Positions 9,396-17,950 of a DNA stretch of 64,000 nucleotides are shown here, piece by piece (positions within the stretch are counted from its first letter, which is position 1; each line of letters starts with the position of its first letter). The notes beneath the pieces are model-generated. The model was given only the letters and a program-made list of their open reading frames with translations, was not told where the DNA came from and did no database searches. The translations under genes were made by a program, and so were the position numbers. The stretch covers positions 1 to 64,000 of the forward strand of contig CAWETN010000012.1 of NCBI GenBank assembly GCA_963812075.1, written 5' to 3'. Origin of the DNA: JAMXLO01 sp963812075. Lineage in GTDB: Bacteria > Pseudomonadota > Alphaproteobacteria > Acetobacterales > Acetobacteraceae.

Positions 9396-9478
9396 CCTCT
9401 CCCCACGGAACCCGGGCTCGTCCGGGTTCCGCCTCATCTGGCGTAAGTCGGGCGGGCCCGACTTGCGTTGGGGAGGGG
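9396..9478. repeat. Three-armed palindromic intergenic element
   Basis: Two perfect or near-perfect hairpins, CGGAACCCGG / CCGGGTTCCG (9406-9431) and AAGTCGGGC / GCCCGACTT (9445-9464), are enclosed by an outer stem. That stem pairs CCTCTCCCCA (9396-9405) with TGGGGAGGGG (9469-9478) and contains one G-T pair. The DNA or RNA can fold into a cloverleaf-like three-way junction. It sits between two convergent genes, where it could act as a two-way terminator or be a REP/MITE-like mobile repeat. Confidence 0.6.
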
Positions 9479-9540
9479 TCGCGACACTGACGTCACGAAA
9501 AGTCGCGATCAATCGCTCCGGCGACAAACGAGCGCTCCCT

Positions 9541-10546
9541 TCACCGCATGCCGGCAGCGATGAACTTCTCGAGGCTCATCGGGTCGCCTTTCCGTGCCGG
9601 CTCGCGCAGCTCGACGCCGGCAAAGCGACTCGCCTCGGCGAACCATTGCTGGCGGGCCGGAAGCTGCCAGCGCCGCTTCATGGACTGGCTCGCGTCCCAG
9701 CGCATCGGCTCGTTCTCGATGTCCATCACCTGGTAGTGGGTATTGAACAATTCGATGCGGTGGCCGTCGGGATCGCGCATATAGACGAACAGCGCGTGGC
9801 CGGGTCCGTGGCGGCCCGGGCCGTATTCGATATTGGCGGCGAAGCCCATATTGGCGGCGAGATCGCACACATAGAAGAAGTGATAGGACTCCGGGATCCC
9901 GAACGCGGCGTGATGGAGACGGGGCCCCGTCCCCGGGGCGAACACGATGTCGTGCGGGTTGCCCTTGCGCTGCAGGAACACGAACAGCAGATCCTCGGTG
10001 CCGTCCGGTGAGATGTATTCCGACAGCCGGAAGCCCATGCTCATCCAGAACTCGCACGCTTTCTGCACGTCAGGCACCAGCAGCTGGAAATGATCGAGCC
10101 GCTGCGGCACCGCCCCGCGGTGATGCTCGAACGCGACCACGAGCCGCGGCTTCAGGTCCATGGTGGCGCAGAACTCGATCGGCGCGCCGCTTGGATCATT
10201 GACGTGCAGCGTGCGGCCCTGGTGCGGGACCTCGACCCACTTCGCGGGCAGACCAGCCTTTGTCGAAGAACGCCTTCGCCTTCTCCAGGTCCTCCTCGGT
10301 GAAGACGCGCATGCCGACGCGCTCGGCCTGCGGCTCACCCTTGGCGCGCTTGAGGACGAGGCTGTGATGGCATGCCTCGGCGACGCCGCGCAGATAGAGC
10401 GTGTCCTTGTCTTCATCGCTGACGATGAAGCCGATCAGATCGACGTAGAAATTCCGGCTCACCGCCAGGTCCTTCACGGTAAGGACCGAATGGCTGGCGC
10501 GCGTGACATTGAACGGCGGATTGTAGACGGGCTTGGGAATGGTCAT
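9541..10546 (-). CDS. Extradiol ring-cleavage dioxygenase-like VOC protein, one frameshift
   Basis: The protein starts at ATG 10546 (MTIPKPVYNPPFNVTRASH) and has two vicinal-oxygen-chelate modules, as in catechol 2,3-dioxygenase and homoprotocatechuate 2,3-dioxygenase (HpaD). Module 1 carries the HSVLTVKDL segment. The frame shifts near 10257 (one base short). Module 2 carries the likely metal ligands: His in RLDHFQLLVPDV, His in RLHHAAFGI and Glu in GHRIELFNTHY. The reconstructed protein is about 335 aa, right for the family. It acts on a catechol-type ring, which fits the Mo hydroxylase and UbiD genes nearby even though it is on the opposite strand. HpaD is the closest named relative by pattern; the real substrate is unknown. 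Confidence 0.78.
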
Positions 10547-10627
10547 GGCGCGCTCCGGCGGCGACGTTGATTGCTTGGGGGATGGGAGATGAGGCTCGGA
10601 TACGAACTCGGACACCAGCCATCGAGC

Positions 10628-11545
10628 TCAGCGAGACTTGGCGGAACTCGCGGCCGGCGTCGCTCCCTCGTGCGGGAGCGGCTGGGCTTGGTGGCGGTCG
10701 CCGGGCGGGCGCGCGAGGCGCTGATCGGGAGGGTGGCGCGGCTTTCGCACGGCGCAGAAGCTTTCGACCGCATCGGTCACCGCCGCGCTGATCAGCGATT
10801 GTCGCTCCGGCGAGCTCATCACCAGTTCCTCTTCGCGGTTGATGATCGAGCCGGCCTCCAGCAAGACGGCAGGCATCCGCGTCGTTCGCAGCACGATCAG
10901 CTGATCGTAGCGGTACAAGCCCACCTGGGCATCCACCAAAATTCTTTGCCGGTGGCCCATGAAGCTTTGGGTGTAGTGCGGCGTGTACTGCAAGCCGCGG
11001 GCCTTGAGCTGGGTGCCGAGCAGTCGGCCGAACTGCAGGCTGCCCTCAACATCGGGATTCTCGTTGGAGATGAAGATGGAGTGGCCTTTGAAGCGGTCGC
11101 TGAAGTAACGCACCTGACCTTCGTACTGCCATCCCTCCAGAAACGAGTCCGGCACCGAATCGTGATGGATCGAGAGAAACAGATCGGCCGCCGAGGCATT
11201 GGCGCGTGTCACGCGGGTGACCAGTCCCTTCCTCGTCGGGCCGTCGGTGACCAGCAGGATGGTCTTGCGGAACCCGGCATCGATCAGGTTCTTATCAATC
11301 GCCGTCGCGAGCCGAAGGTTGAAGTCATATTCCCCAAAGCCGCGCGCGCTCTTGGCGCCGGGCGACTCGGCGGTATGCCCGACGTCCACGACCACGCGGA
11401 AGGCGGCTCGGTCGCAGACCGGGGCGCGCGGTCTCTTGGCGGAACTGACGACGGGTTCGGCCGACACACAACGCCAGGCGTCTTGCCCGAGCAGTATCGA
11501 AACGATCGCCAGGGACATCAGTCCGGCGCGTCGGGAGAAAGTCAT
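10628..11545 (-). CDS. N-acetylmuramoyl-L-alanine amidase (Amidase_3), secreted
   Basis: An N-terminal signal sequence (SRRAGLMSLAIVSILLG) precedes an Amidase_3 domain. The zinc and catalytic residues are visible: His in VVVDVGHTAES, Glu in ARGFGEYDFN, His in LFLSIHHDSVP and the C-terminal Glu in VLLEAGSIINREEE. The enzyme cleaves the MurNAc-L-Ala bond of peptidoglycan in the periplasm, usually for daughter-cell separation or envelope remodelling. Unlike AmiC it has no N-terminal AMIN domain. The 305-aa ORF is intact and ends in a Pro/Arg-rich tail. It does not obviously belong to the flanking catabolic genes. Confidence 0.85.
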   Translation of the reverse strand: MTFSRRAGLMSLAIVSILLGQDAWRCVSAEPVVSSAKRPRAPVCDRAAFRVVVDVGHTAESPGAKSARGFGEYDFNLRLATAIDKNLIDAGFRKTILLVTDGPTRKGLVTRVTRANASAADLFLSIHHDSVPDSFLEGWQYEGQVRYFSDRFKGHSIFISNENPDVEGSLQFGRLLGTQLKARGLQYTPHYTQSFMGHRQRILVDAQVGLYRYDQLIVLRTTRMPAVLLEAGSIINREEELVMSSPERQSLISAAVTDAVESFCAVRKPRHPPDQRLARPPGDRHQAQPLPHEGATPAASSAKSR

Positions 11546-11578
11546 AGCGGGAGCCTCGATAGTACGACCGATCGTCCC

Positions 11579-12746
11579 CTAATAGGATTTCGGCAGGCCG
11601 AGGGCCTTCTCGGCGATGAAGTTAAGGATCATGTGCGGCGTGATCGGCGCGATGCGCGGGACCAGGACCTCGCGCAGATAGCGTTCGACGTGAAACTCCT
11701 TGGAATAGCCCATGCCGCCGTGGGTCATGACGGCGGTCTCGCAGGCGTGAAACGCGGCTTCGCCAGCCAGATATTTCGCGGCGTTGGCTTCGACGCCGCA
11801 TTCCAGCTTGCGGTCGTAGAGGGCTGCCGCCTTCATCACCATCAGATTGGCCGCTTCCAGATTCATCCAGCACTGCGCAAGCGGATGGGCGATGCCCTGA
11901 TTCTGGCCGATCGGGCGGCCGAACACCACCCGCTCCCGCGCATAGCCGGCGGCCCGGCGGAGGGCTGCGACGACCGATGCCGACCGCCTCGGCGGCGATG
12001 AGAATGCGCTCGGGATTCATGCCATGGAGGATGCAGCGAAAGCCCTCTCCCTCGGCGCCGATGAGGTCGGCGGCAGGGATCACCATGCCGTCGAAGAACA
12101 TTTCATTTGAGTCGACAGCATGGCGGCCCATCTTGTCGATTACGCGCACCGCCACATGGCTGCGATCGAGGTCGGTGTAGAACAGGCTCAGCCCCTGGGT
12201 CTTGCGCGTAACCTGGTCGATCGGGGTGGTGCGGGCCAAGATCAATATCTTGTTAGCGACCTGGGCCGTGGATATCCAGATCTTCTGACCCGACAGGACA
12301 TAGTGATCGCCGCGGCGATCGGCCCGGACCTTGATGGCGGTGGTGTCGAGCCCGGCATCAGGCTCGGTCACGGCAAAGCAAGCCTTGTCCTTGCCGGCAA
12401 TCAACGGCGGCAGCATGCGGCGCTTCTGCTCCTCGGTCCCGAACACGACCACCGGCTGGAGCCCGAAGATATTGATGTGGACCGCCGACGCGCCGCTCAT
12501 GGCAGCGCCGGATTCCGCGACCGCCTGCATCATCAGCACGGCCTCGGTGATGCCGAGACCGGCTCCGCCGTGCTCTTCCGGCATCGCGATCCCGAGCCAG
12601 CCAGCCGCGGCCAGGGCGGCATGAAGCTCATGGGGAAAATCGCCGGTGCGATCCTTCTCCAGCCAATAGGCATCGTCGAATTGGGCGCAGAGCTTGCGGA
12701 CCTCATCGCGGATCTGCTCCTGCTCCGGGCTCAACGAAAAATCCAT
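11579..12746 (-). CDS. Acyl-CoA dehydrogenase, one frameshift
   Basis: From ATG 12746 the ORF reads MDFSLSPEQEQIRDEVRKL, the typical ACAD N-terminus. It continues through WLGIAMPEEHGGAGLGITE, the FAD-binding FAVTEPDAGLDTTAIKV and GQKIWISTAQVANKILIL. After a shift near 11975 the C-terminal helical domain follows: ARERVVFGRPIGQNQGIAHPLA, then MTHGGMGYSKEFHVERYLRE. The total is about 388 aa, a full-length FAD flavoprotein that oxidises an acyl-CoA to its 2,3-enoyl form. It would work with the enoyl-CoA hydratase-like gene at 6 kb in beta-oxidation of a ring-cleavage or side-chain product. The acyl specificity cannot be read. Confidence 0.85.
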
Positions 12747-12867
12747 TGTCCTGTCCTGCCGATTCCGACGCCACGATTGTAGCGGATCTAGCCGCAAGGA
12801 ATGGTCCATGGATCAGGTGTTCGGGTGGGAAAAATCGGCTGCTGGCAAACGAAGTTCGTGGCGCGGC

Positions 12868-12981
12868 CTACGCCAAACGCGGCGACACGGCCGACTCGAT
12901 TGCGGCCGCGATGGACAGCAAGCGGCGGTCGGCGTCGTGCTCACCGATCAGCATGAGGCCGACCACGATTGCATAGGTCAT
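12868..12981 (-). pseudogene. C-terminal fragment of an amidase-signature enzyme
   Basis: A 37-codon minus-strand stretch reads VVGLMLIGEHDADRRLLS then IAAAIESAVSPRLA before a TAG at 12868. It matches the conserved last 30 residues of amidase-signature proteins (normally LPVGLMLIG...). The sequence before VVGLMLIG is unrelated, so the gene was cut at about 12965. It is not part of gatA, which ends at 13107 with its own complete C-terminus. The fragment probably marks one edge of an inserted or rearranged block. Confidence 0.55.
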
Positions 12982-13069
12982 GTTAGCGAACCGCCAAACA
13001 CGCAAATAACGCGATTGTACTTGGACAACGCCATGCCGTCACTCGGTAGCGGCCGCACGCGAGAGGGCC

Positions 13070-13100
13070 ATCTGCGTTCATTTGCGTGGTTTGCGGTTCC
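13070..13100 (+). repeat. Short tandem-like intergenic repeat (ATCTGCGTTC type)
   Basis: Three imperfect units of ten to eleven bases follow one another: ATCTGCGTTC, ATTTGCGTGG and TTTGCGGTTCC. Units resembling ATCTGCGTTCATCTGCG are often seen between genes in many bacteria (recalled, not searched). It lies just past the gatA stop, next to the truncated amidase, and may mark the end of the inserted block. Confidence 0.4.
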
Positions 13101-13106
13101 ACTTTC

Positions 13107-14588
13107 TTATGCTCCCGCACGAATCGCCGGCAGCGCGTCGAACTCCGCAGCCCGCTCCAGCGCGGCACCCACCGCGAACACCGTCGCCTCGTCGAACGGC
13201 TTGCCGATCACCTGCAGGCCCAGCGGCAGACCGTTGGCATCCAATCCCCCCGGTACCGAGATCCCCGGCACGCCCGCCATGTTCGCCGGCACCGTGAACA
13301 CGTCGTTCAGATACATCTTGATCGGATCGTCCATGTTCTCGCCCTGCGCGAACGCCGCCGACGGCGCGGTCGGCGTCACCAGCGCATCGACATGGGCGAA
13401 CACGTCGGTGAAGTCGCGCAGGATCAGCGCCCGCACCTTCTGCGCCCGCAGGTAGTAGGCGTCATAATAGCCGGCCGAGAGCACATACGTGCCGATCAGC
13501 ACGCGCCGCCGCACCTCCTCGCCGAAGCCCGACGCCCGGGTGCGTTCGTAGAGGTCGCGCAGATCCGTGCCATTCTCGCGCAGCCCGAAACGCACGCCGT
13601 CATAGCGAGCCAGATTGGACGAGGCCTCGGCCGGTGCAACGATATAGTAGGTGGTAAGGCCGTATTTCGTGTGCGGCAGCGAGACGTCGACGATCTCCGC
13701 ACCGGCGTCACGCAGCCAGTCCAGCCCCTGCCGCCACAGGCGCTCGATATCCTCCGGCATGCCGTCCATGCGGTATTCGCGCGGCACGCCGATGCGCAGT
13801 CCCCTAACGTCGCGCGCGCAGGCCGCCTCGAAGTCCGGCACGGGCACATCGGCGCTGGTGGAATCCTTCGGATCGTGCCCGGCCATCGAGCCCAACAGGA
13901 TCGCGCAATCGCGCACCGTGCGGGCGAAGGGCCCCGGATGGTCGAGCGAGGACGCGAATGCCACCACCCCCCAGCGCGAGCAGCGGCCATAGGTCGGCTT
14001 CATCCCGACGATGCCACAGAACGACGCGGGCTGGCGGATCGAGCCGCCGGTGTCGGTGCCGGTGGCGCCCATCGCGATGCGCGCCGACACCGCCGACGCC
14101 GAGCCGCCGGACGAGCCGCCCGGCACCAGCACGGCGTTGCGGTCCTGCCGCCGCTGCCAGGGATTTGTCACCGGACCCCAGGCGCTGGTCATGTTCGACG
14201 AGCCCATGGCGAACTCGTCCATGTTCGCCTTGCCCAGGAACACCGCACCGTCGCGCAGCAGATTGGCGCTGACCGTGCTTTCGTAGGGCGGCACGAACGG
14301 CCCCAGGATGCGGCTGCCGGCCGTCGTGCGCACCCCTTCGGTGCAGAACAGGTCCTTGATCGCCAGCGGGATGCCGGTGAGCGGCGCGACGGTTCCGCGG
14401 GCGAGTGCCGCGTCCGCAGCCTCGGCCTGTGCCAGGGCGCGCTCGCCGGTCACCGTCACGTAGGCGTTCAGCCGCGGGTTCAGCGCGTCGATCGCCGCCA
14501 GATGCGCCTCGGTCAATTCGCGCGCGGTGAACGCGCGGGCCTCCAATCCGTCGCGCGCCGCCGCGATGGTGAGGTCGGTCAGACTCAC
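13107..14588 (-). CDS. gatA: Asp-tRNA(Asn)/Glu-tRNA(Gln) amidotransferase subunit A
   Basis: An intact 493-aa amidase-signature protein. It has the Ser-cisSer-Lys triad: Lys in GIPLAIKDLFCTEGV, cis-Ser in GATGTDTGGSIRQPA and nucleophile Ser in VPGGSSGGSASAV. GatA releases ammonia from glutamine and passes it to GatB, which amidates mischarged Glu-tRNA(Gln) or Asp-tRNA(Asn) in the cytoplasm. Its ATG overlaps the gatC stop (ATGA at 14585-14588), the usual coupling. gatB does not follow downstream, where a truncated amidase and a repeat lie instead, so gatB must be elsewhere. Confidence 0.95.
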   Translation of the reverse strand: MSLTDLTIAAARDGLEARAFTARELTEAHLAAIDALNPRLNAYVTVTGERALAQAEAADAALARGTVAPLTGIPLAIKDLFCTEGVRTTAGSRILGPFVPPYESTVSANLLRDGAVFLGKANMDEFAMGSSNMTSAWGPVTNPWQRRQDRNAVLVPGGSSGGSASAVSARIAMGATGTDTGGSIRQPASFCGIVGMKPTYGRCSRWGVVAFASSLDHPGPFARTVRDCAILLGSMAGHDPKDSTSADVPVPDFEAACARDVRGLRIGVPREYRMDGMPEDIERLWRQGLDWLRDAGAEIVDVSLPHTKYGLTTYYIVAPAEASSNLARYDGVRFGLRENGTDLRDLYERTRASGFGEEVRRRVLIGTYVLSAGYYDAYYLRAQKVRALILRDFTDVFAHVDALVTPTAPSAAFAQGENMDDPIKMYLNDVFTVPANMAGVPGISVPGGLDANGLPLGLQVIGKPFDEATVFAVGAALERAAEFDALPAIRAGA

Positions 14589-14873
14589 TCGACCACCTTG
14601 GGCACGGCAAAGAAATCGCCTGCGCGCTCAGGCGCGTTCGCCAGCACCTTCTCGGGGTAGCCGCCATCGGTCACCAGATCGGCGCGCATCTTCAGCGCCA
14701 TCTGCTGCGCGCCGGAGAGCGGCTCGGTGCCATCGACATTCACCTCGTTGAGCTGCTCGATCCAGCCGAGAATGCCGTTCAGTTCCGCGGCAAGCCTCGG
14801 CCAGCTCCGAGTCCTCGACATGGATGCGCGCGAGCGTGGCGATGCGGCGGATGGTCGCGGGATCGAGCGACAT
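14585..14873 (-). CDS. gatC: Asp/Glu-tRNA amidotransferase subunit C, one frameshift
   Basis: The N-terminus MSLDPATIRRIATLARIHV and ELAEA is read from ATG 14873. One base is missing near 14791, and the next frame continues LAAELNGILGWIEQLNEVNV, DGTEPLSG and the C-terminus FFAVPKVVE. Together this is a normal 95-aa GatC, the small belt subunit that stabilises GatA-GatB. Because gatC is normally essential in organisms lacking GlnRS or AsnRS, the frameshift is more likely a sequence error than a real lesion. Confidence 0.88.
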
Positions 14874-15146
14874 GTACGGCGATGGTCCTGCATGAAATGA
14901 ACCGGGCGAGACTATCCACGCGACGCCCTCACTTCAACCGTGAGCAACGGCGAAGCAAATTTCCGTTTGTTCGCTACCAGCATCGTTAATTGGGAAAAAG
15001 ATCGTAAGACCAGTGGCGGTCTACGGCACCAAGCGCGCAAAGTGATGCAATCCCCACCAAGAATTCAACGAAGCGGTTGTTGAGCCACTGACAATGTTGT
15101 TAGGGGCGCAGTGCCGCATGCGCTCGCGGCAAGAAAGATAAGACTT

Positions 15147-15166
15147 CGAAAGCTACGAAGCTTTCG
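15147..15166. repeat. Perfect dyad in the gatC/glycosidase intergenic region
   Basis: CGAAAGCT (15147-15154) and AGCTTTCG (15159-15166) form an 8-bp inverted repeat with a four-base spacer. It lies about 140 bases upstream of the secreted glycosidase-like gene. The whole 14874-15302 gap has no gene. It is visibly richer in A/T than its surroundings and must hold the divergent promoters of gatCA (left) and the glycosidase-like gene (right). The dyad could be an operator. Confidence 0.4.
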
Positions 15167-15302
15167 CCATTCGGTGGGGGTATCGCATGTTGCTGAAATT
15201 GCATCAGCCGCGTTAGCGCGCGGCACAGCCTTCTTGAACCTTGTCCGGCGTCAACGGGGCTGCCCGAGGATGGTCCACGCCCAATATATAGGAAAAATTT
15301 CA

Positions 15303-17081
15303 ATGGCAAACCAGACCGCAACCGCCGCCGCGGCGTTCATCGAGAGCCTCGGCGTCAACACCCACCTCGATTTCTCCGGTGGGCCGTACGGCAATGTTTC
15401 AGCGGTCGTATCGGCACTGAACTATCTTGGCCTTCCCAATGTGCGCGACGCCGCAGGCGCCGGCGACATCGCGCTGTGGCAACAGGTCGCGCAGGCGACC
15501 GGCGTGCGGTTCGACGACTTCGTCGGCCAGATACCGCCGTCGCTGTACGGCAGCGCACTGGATGCGATGCGGCAGCTCGCCGACCGGGGCCTGCTGAACG
15601 CGGTCGAGGGCGCGAACGAACCTGACACGGCCTATCCGGCCAGCATCGGCGAGACCGTGGGCGCGGCCGTCGGCCTCCAGCAGTCGGTCTGGCAACTCGG
15701 CCAGCAGACCGGCCTGCCGGTGATCAATACCAGCTTCGGCTACATCGGCGACTACGGCTCGACCGGCGACCTGTCGGCCTGGGCCGACTACGGCAACGCA
15801 CACACCTATTTCGGCACCGGCAACAATCCCGCCTGGGCCGGTTGGATCGACACGCTCAACGCCGACGCCAGATCCAGCGCCGCCTCGCGCCCGGTCATGG
15901 TCACCGAGACCGGCTACTACACCACTGGCAACGGGTCGGACCCCAGCAATGTCGACGAAACCGTCCAGGCCAAATACACGCTCGACCTCGCGCTCGACAC
16001 CTGGCAGGCCGGCGATGCCCGCACCTATTTCTACGAACTGCTCGACCAGGGTACGGGCAACGGCAATCCCGAATCGAACTTCGGCCTGTTCCACTCCGAT
16101 GGCAGCGCGAAGCCCGCGGCGGATGCAATCCACAACCTGACCAGCCTGTTGAGCGATCCGGGAGGTGCCGGCATCGCGCCAGGCGCGCTCGACTACACGC
16201 TGAGCGGCCTGCAGGACACCGACCACAGCATGCTGATGCAGAAGTCGGACGGGACGTTCTGGCTCGCCGTGTGGAACGATACGCGGCTGTCCGGGCCGTT
16301 CAATGCGGGCGAGACGGTGGTCCCGCCGCATCAGGTCACCCTGAGCCTTGGCTCGGCCGCGTCCAGCATCGAAGTGTTCGACCCGCTGCACGGCACCGGC
16401 GCGGTGCAGAGTGGCAGCGGCAGCTCGATCAGCTTCGACGTGCCCGACCACCCCGTGCTGGTCGAGATCGGCGGGAGCGGCGGATCGGGAACGCCCGCCG
16501 CCGGATCGCCGCCCCCCGCGCCCACGCCGTCGGACGGCGGCCAGCAGATCGCTGCCGGCGATGCGCTGCCGGTCCTCGTCGGCGACGGCATCACGGCGAG
16601 CGCGTCCTCCGGCGATCATATGATCTTCCTGACCGGCACCGGCGACACGCTCAGCGCGACCGGAGGCACCGAGACCGTGCAGGCTTATCTCGGCGGCAAC
16701 AGCATTGTGACGGGGGCCGGCGACGACACGATCCGCTTCGCCGGCGCCGGCAATACCATCGACGCCGGCGGCGGCAACAACCGCCTGGAGGACAGTGGGA
16801 GCGCCAATACGATCGTATTGCCGACGGCCGGCCAGGGGTTCGACGACATCTACGGCTGGACGATGCAGAACGGCGACACGTTCGACCTTCGGCCGCTGCT
16901 GTCCCAGGCGGGGTGGAATGGTGATCCCGCCAGCATCGGCGACTTCGTTCAGGTGACGATGTCGGGCAACGACGCGGTGATCGGCGCCGGCTCGGGCGGG
17001 TCGTTCGGCACCGTCGCCACGCTGCGCATGGCCGGAGGCACCGACCTCGCCGGCTTCCTGGGGCACGCGATCACCGGTTGA
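15303..17081 (+). CDS. Secreted glycoside-hydrolase-like protein with RTX-type C-terminus
   Basis: The start is ATG 15303 after an AGGAAA site (the ORF is open to 15111). Residues 1-330 look like a clan-A (beta/alpha)8 glycosidase: NTHLDFSGGPYGN, AVEGANEPDT with the putative acid/base Glu after Asn, and PVMVTETGYYTTGNG with the putative nucleophile Glu. A beta-sandwich-like region with WLAVWNDTRLSGP follows. Next is a Gly/Ser/Pro linker (GGSGGSGTPAAGSPPP), then a glycine/aspartate-rich part (GAGDDTIRFAGAGNTIDAG) resembling RTX calcium-binding repeats. There is no signal peptide; together with the C-terminal repeats this suggests type I export. The substrate is unknown. An extracellular polysaccharide or self-produced exopolysaccharide is a guess. 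Confidence 0.75.
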   Translation: MANQTATAAAAFIESLGVNTHLDFSGGPYGNVSAVVSALNYLGLPNVRDAAGAGDIALWQQVAQATGVRFDDFVGQIPPSLYGSALDAMRQLADRGLLNAVEGANEPDTAYPASIGETVGAAVGLQQSVWQLGQQTGLPVINTSFGYIGDYGSTGDLSAWADYGNAHTYFGTGNNPAWAGWIDTLNADARSSAASRPVMVTETGYYTTGNGSDPSNVDETVQAKYTLDLALDTWQAGDARTYFYELLDQGTGNGNPESNFGLFHSDGSAKPAADAIHNLTSLLSDPGGAGIAPGALDYTLSGLQDTDHSMLMQKSDGTFWLAVWNDTRLSGPFNAGETVVPPHQVTLSLGSAASSIEVFDPLHGTGAVQSGSGSSISFDVPDHPVLVEIGGSGGSGTPAAGSPPPAPTPSDGGQQIAAGDALPVLVGDGITASASSGDHMIFLTGTGDTLSATGGTETVQAYLGGNSIVTGAGDDTIRFAGAGNTIDAGGGNNRLEDSGSANTIVLPTAGQGFDDIYGWTMQNGDTFDLRPLLSQAGWNGDPASIGDFVQVTMSGNDAVIGAGSGGSFGTVATLRMAGGTDLAGFLGHAITG

Positions 17082-17111
17082 AGCCGCTCCCGCAGGGCCG
17101 ATAATCGTGCC

Positions 17112-17594
17112 ATGGCCCTGCTGAGCCTACGCGACCTGCGCGCGACCCTTGCCCGCGGCCAGCGGCTGATCGGGCTCGATCCCGGCAGCCGCACGATCGG
17201 CGTGGCGCTGTCCGATGTCGGCCGGTCGCTGGCCTCGCCGTATGGCAGCCTGCGGCGCGGCCGGTTGCGCGTCACCGCGGCCGAAATCGCCGCAATCGCG
17301 CGCAAGGAGGGCGCCGGCGGAATCGTGGTCGGTTTGCCGCTGTCGATGGACGGTTCAGCGGGGCCCGCAGCGCAGGCGGCGCGCGACTGGGCGCTGGCCT
17401 TGTCGGAGGCAACCGCCTGCCGACCGCGCTGTGGGACGAGCGCCTGTCCACCGCCGCGGTCAATCGTTTCCTGGTGGGCGAGGCCGATCTCAGCCGGCGC
17501 AAGCGCGCCGCGGCCGGTGGACCGGATGGCCGCGGCGTGGATGCTGCAGCAGCGCTGGATCGCTACTTCCCGCTGCACCAGTTCGATCATGTAG
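17112..17594 (+). CDS. ruvX: Holliday-junction resolvase-like / pre-16S rRNA nuclease YqgF, several indels
   Basis: The N-terminal half is clear: RLIGLDPGSRTIGVALSDV with the catalytic Asp, then EGAGGIVVGLPLSMDGSAG. From about 17412 the frame shifts to LPTALWDERLSTAAVNRFL and GEADLSRRKRAAA. Near 17515 it shifts back to VDRMAAAWMLQ. Another base change near 17550 would give the usual ALDRY ending. The protein is thought to process the 5' end of 16S rRNA. The end overlaps gloA tail to tail. Three or four indels within 160 bases, with the amino-acid pattern kept, point to poor base calls here, not a dead gene. Confidence 0.85.
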   Translation: MALLSLRDLRATLARGQRLIGLDPGSRTIGVALSDVGRSLASPYGSLRRGRLRVTAAEIAAIARKEGAGGIVVGLPLSMDGSAGPAAQAARDWALALSEATACRPRCGTSACPPPRSIVSWWARPISAGASAPRPVDRMAAAWMLQQRWIATSRCTSSIM

Positions 17595-17950
17595 CCGTCC
17601 GGATCCTTGACGAACGCGATGATCGTGGTGCCGAACTTCACCGGCCCGGCCGGGCGGGTGACGGTGCCGCCGGCCTTTGCCGCGATGTCGCAGGCCGCCG
17701 CCACGTCCGGCACGCCGATCGCCAGATGGCCGAACGCGCCGCCCATCTCGTATGTCTCGACACCGTAGTTGTAGGTCAGCTCGATCGCCGTGTTGCTGTC
17801 CTCGTCGCCGTAGCCGACGAAGGCCAGCGTGTATTTCCCGTCCGGCACGTCGCGCCGGCGCAGTTCCTTCATGCCGAACGCCTTGGAATAGAAGGCGACG
17901 CTGCGGTCCAGGTCGCCGACGCGCAGCATGGTGTGCAGATAGCGGCTCAT
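17563..17950 (-). CDS. gloA: Lactoylglutathione lyase (glyoxalase I)
   Basis: From ATG 17950 the 128-aa protein reads HTMLRVGDLDRSVAFYSKA then FGMKELRRRDVPDGKYTLAF, with metal ligands in the usual places: His at position 6, Glu in NTAIELTYNYGV, His in FGHLAIGVPDV and Glu in GYMIELVQR. It converts the methylglyoxal-glutathione hemithioacetal to S-lactoylglutathione. As written the frame runs on far past the normal end. Removing one G from the GGG at 17569-17571 gives QRK followed by TAG at 17563, the expected C-terminus. Its ATG overlaps the lpxI stop (ATGA), so it is the last gene of the lipid A operon. Confidence 0.87.

Noticed and set aside
13086..14660. A 524-codon plus-strand frame opposite gatA
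   Set aside because: Arg/His-rich low-complexity translation, typical of an antisense frame to a high-GC gene; gatA is beyond doubt.
15399..17066. A 555-codon minus-strand frame opposite the glycosidase-like gene
   Set aside because: No recognisable motifs, and the plus-strand protein has an ordered domain layout and a ribosome site.
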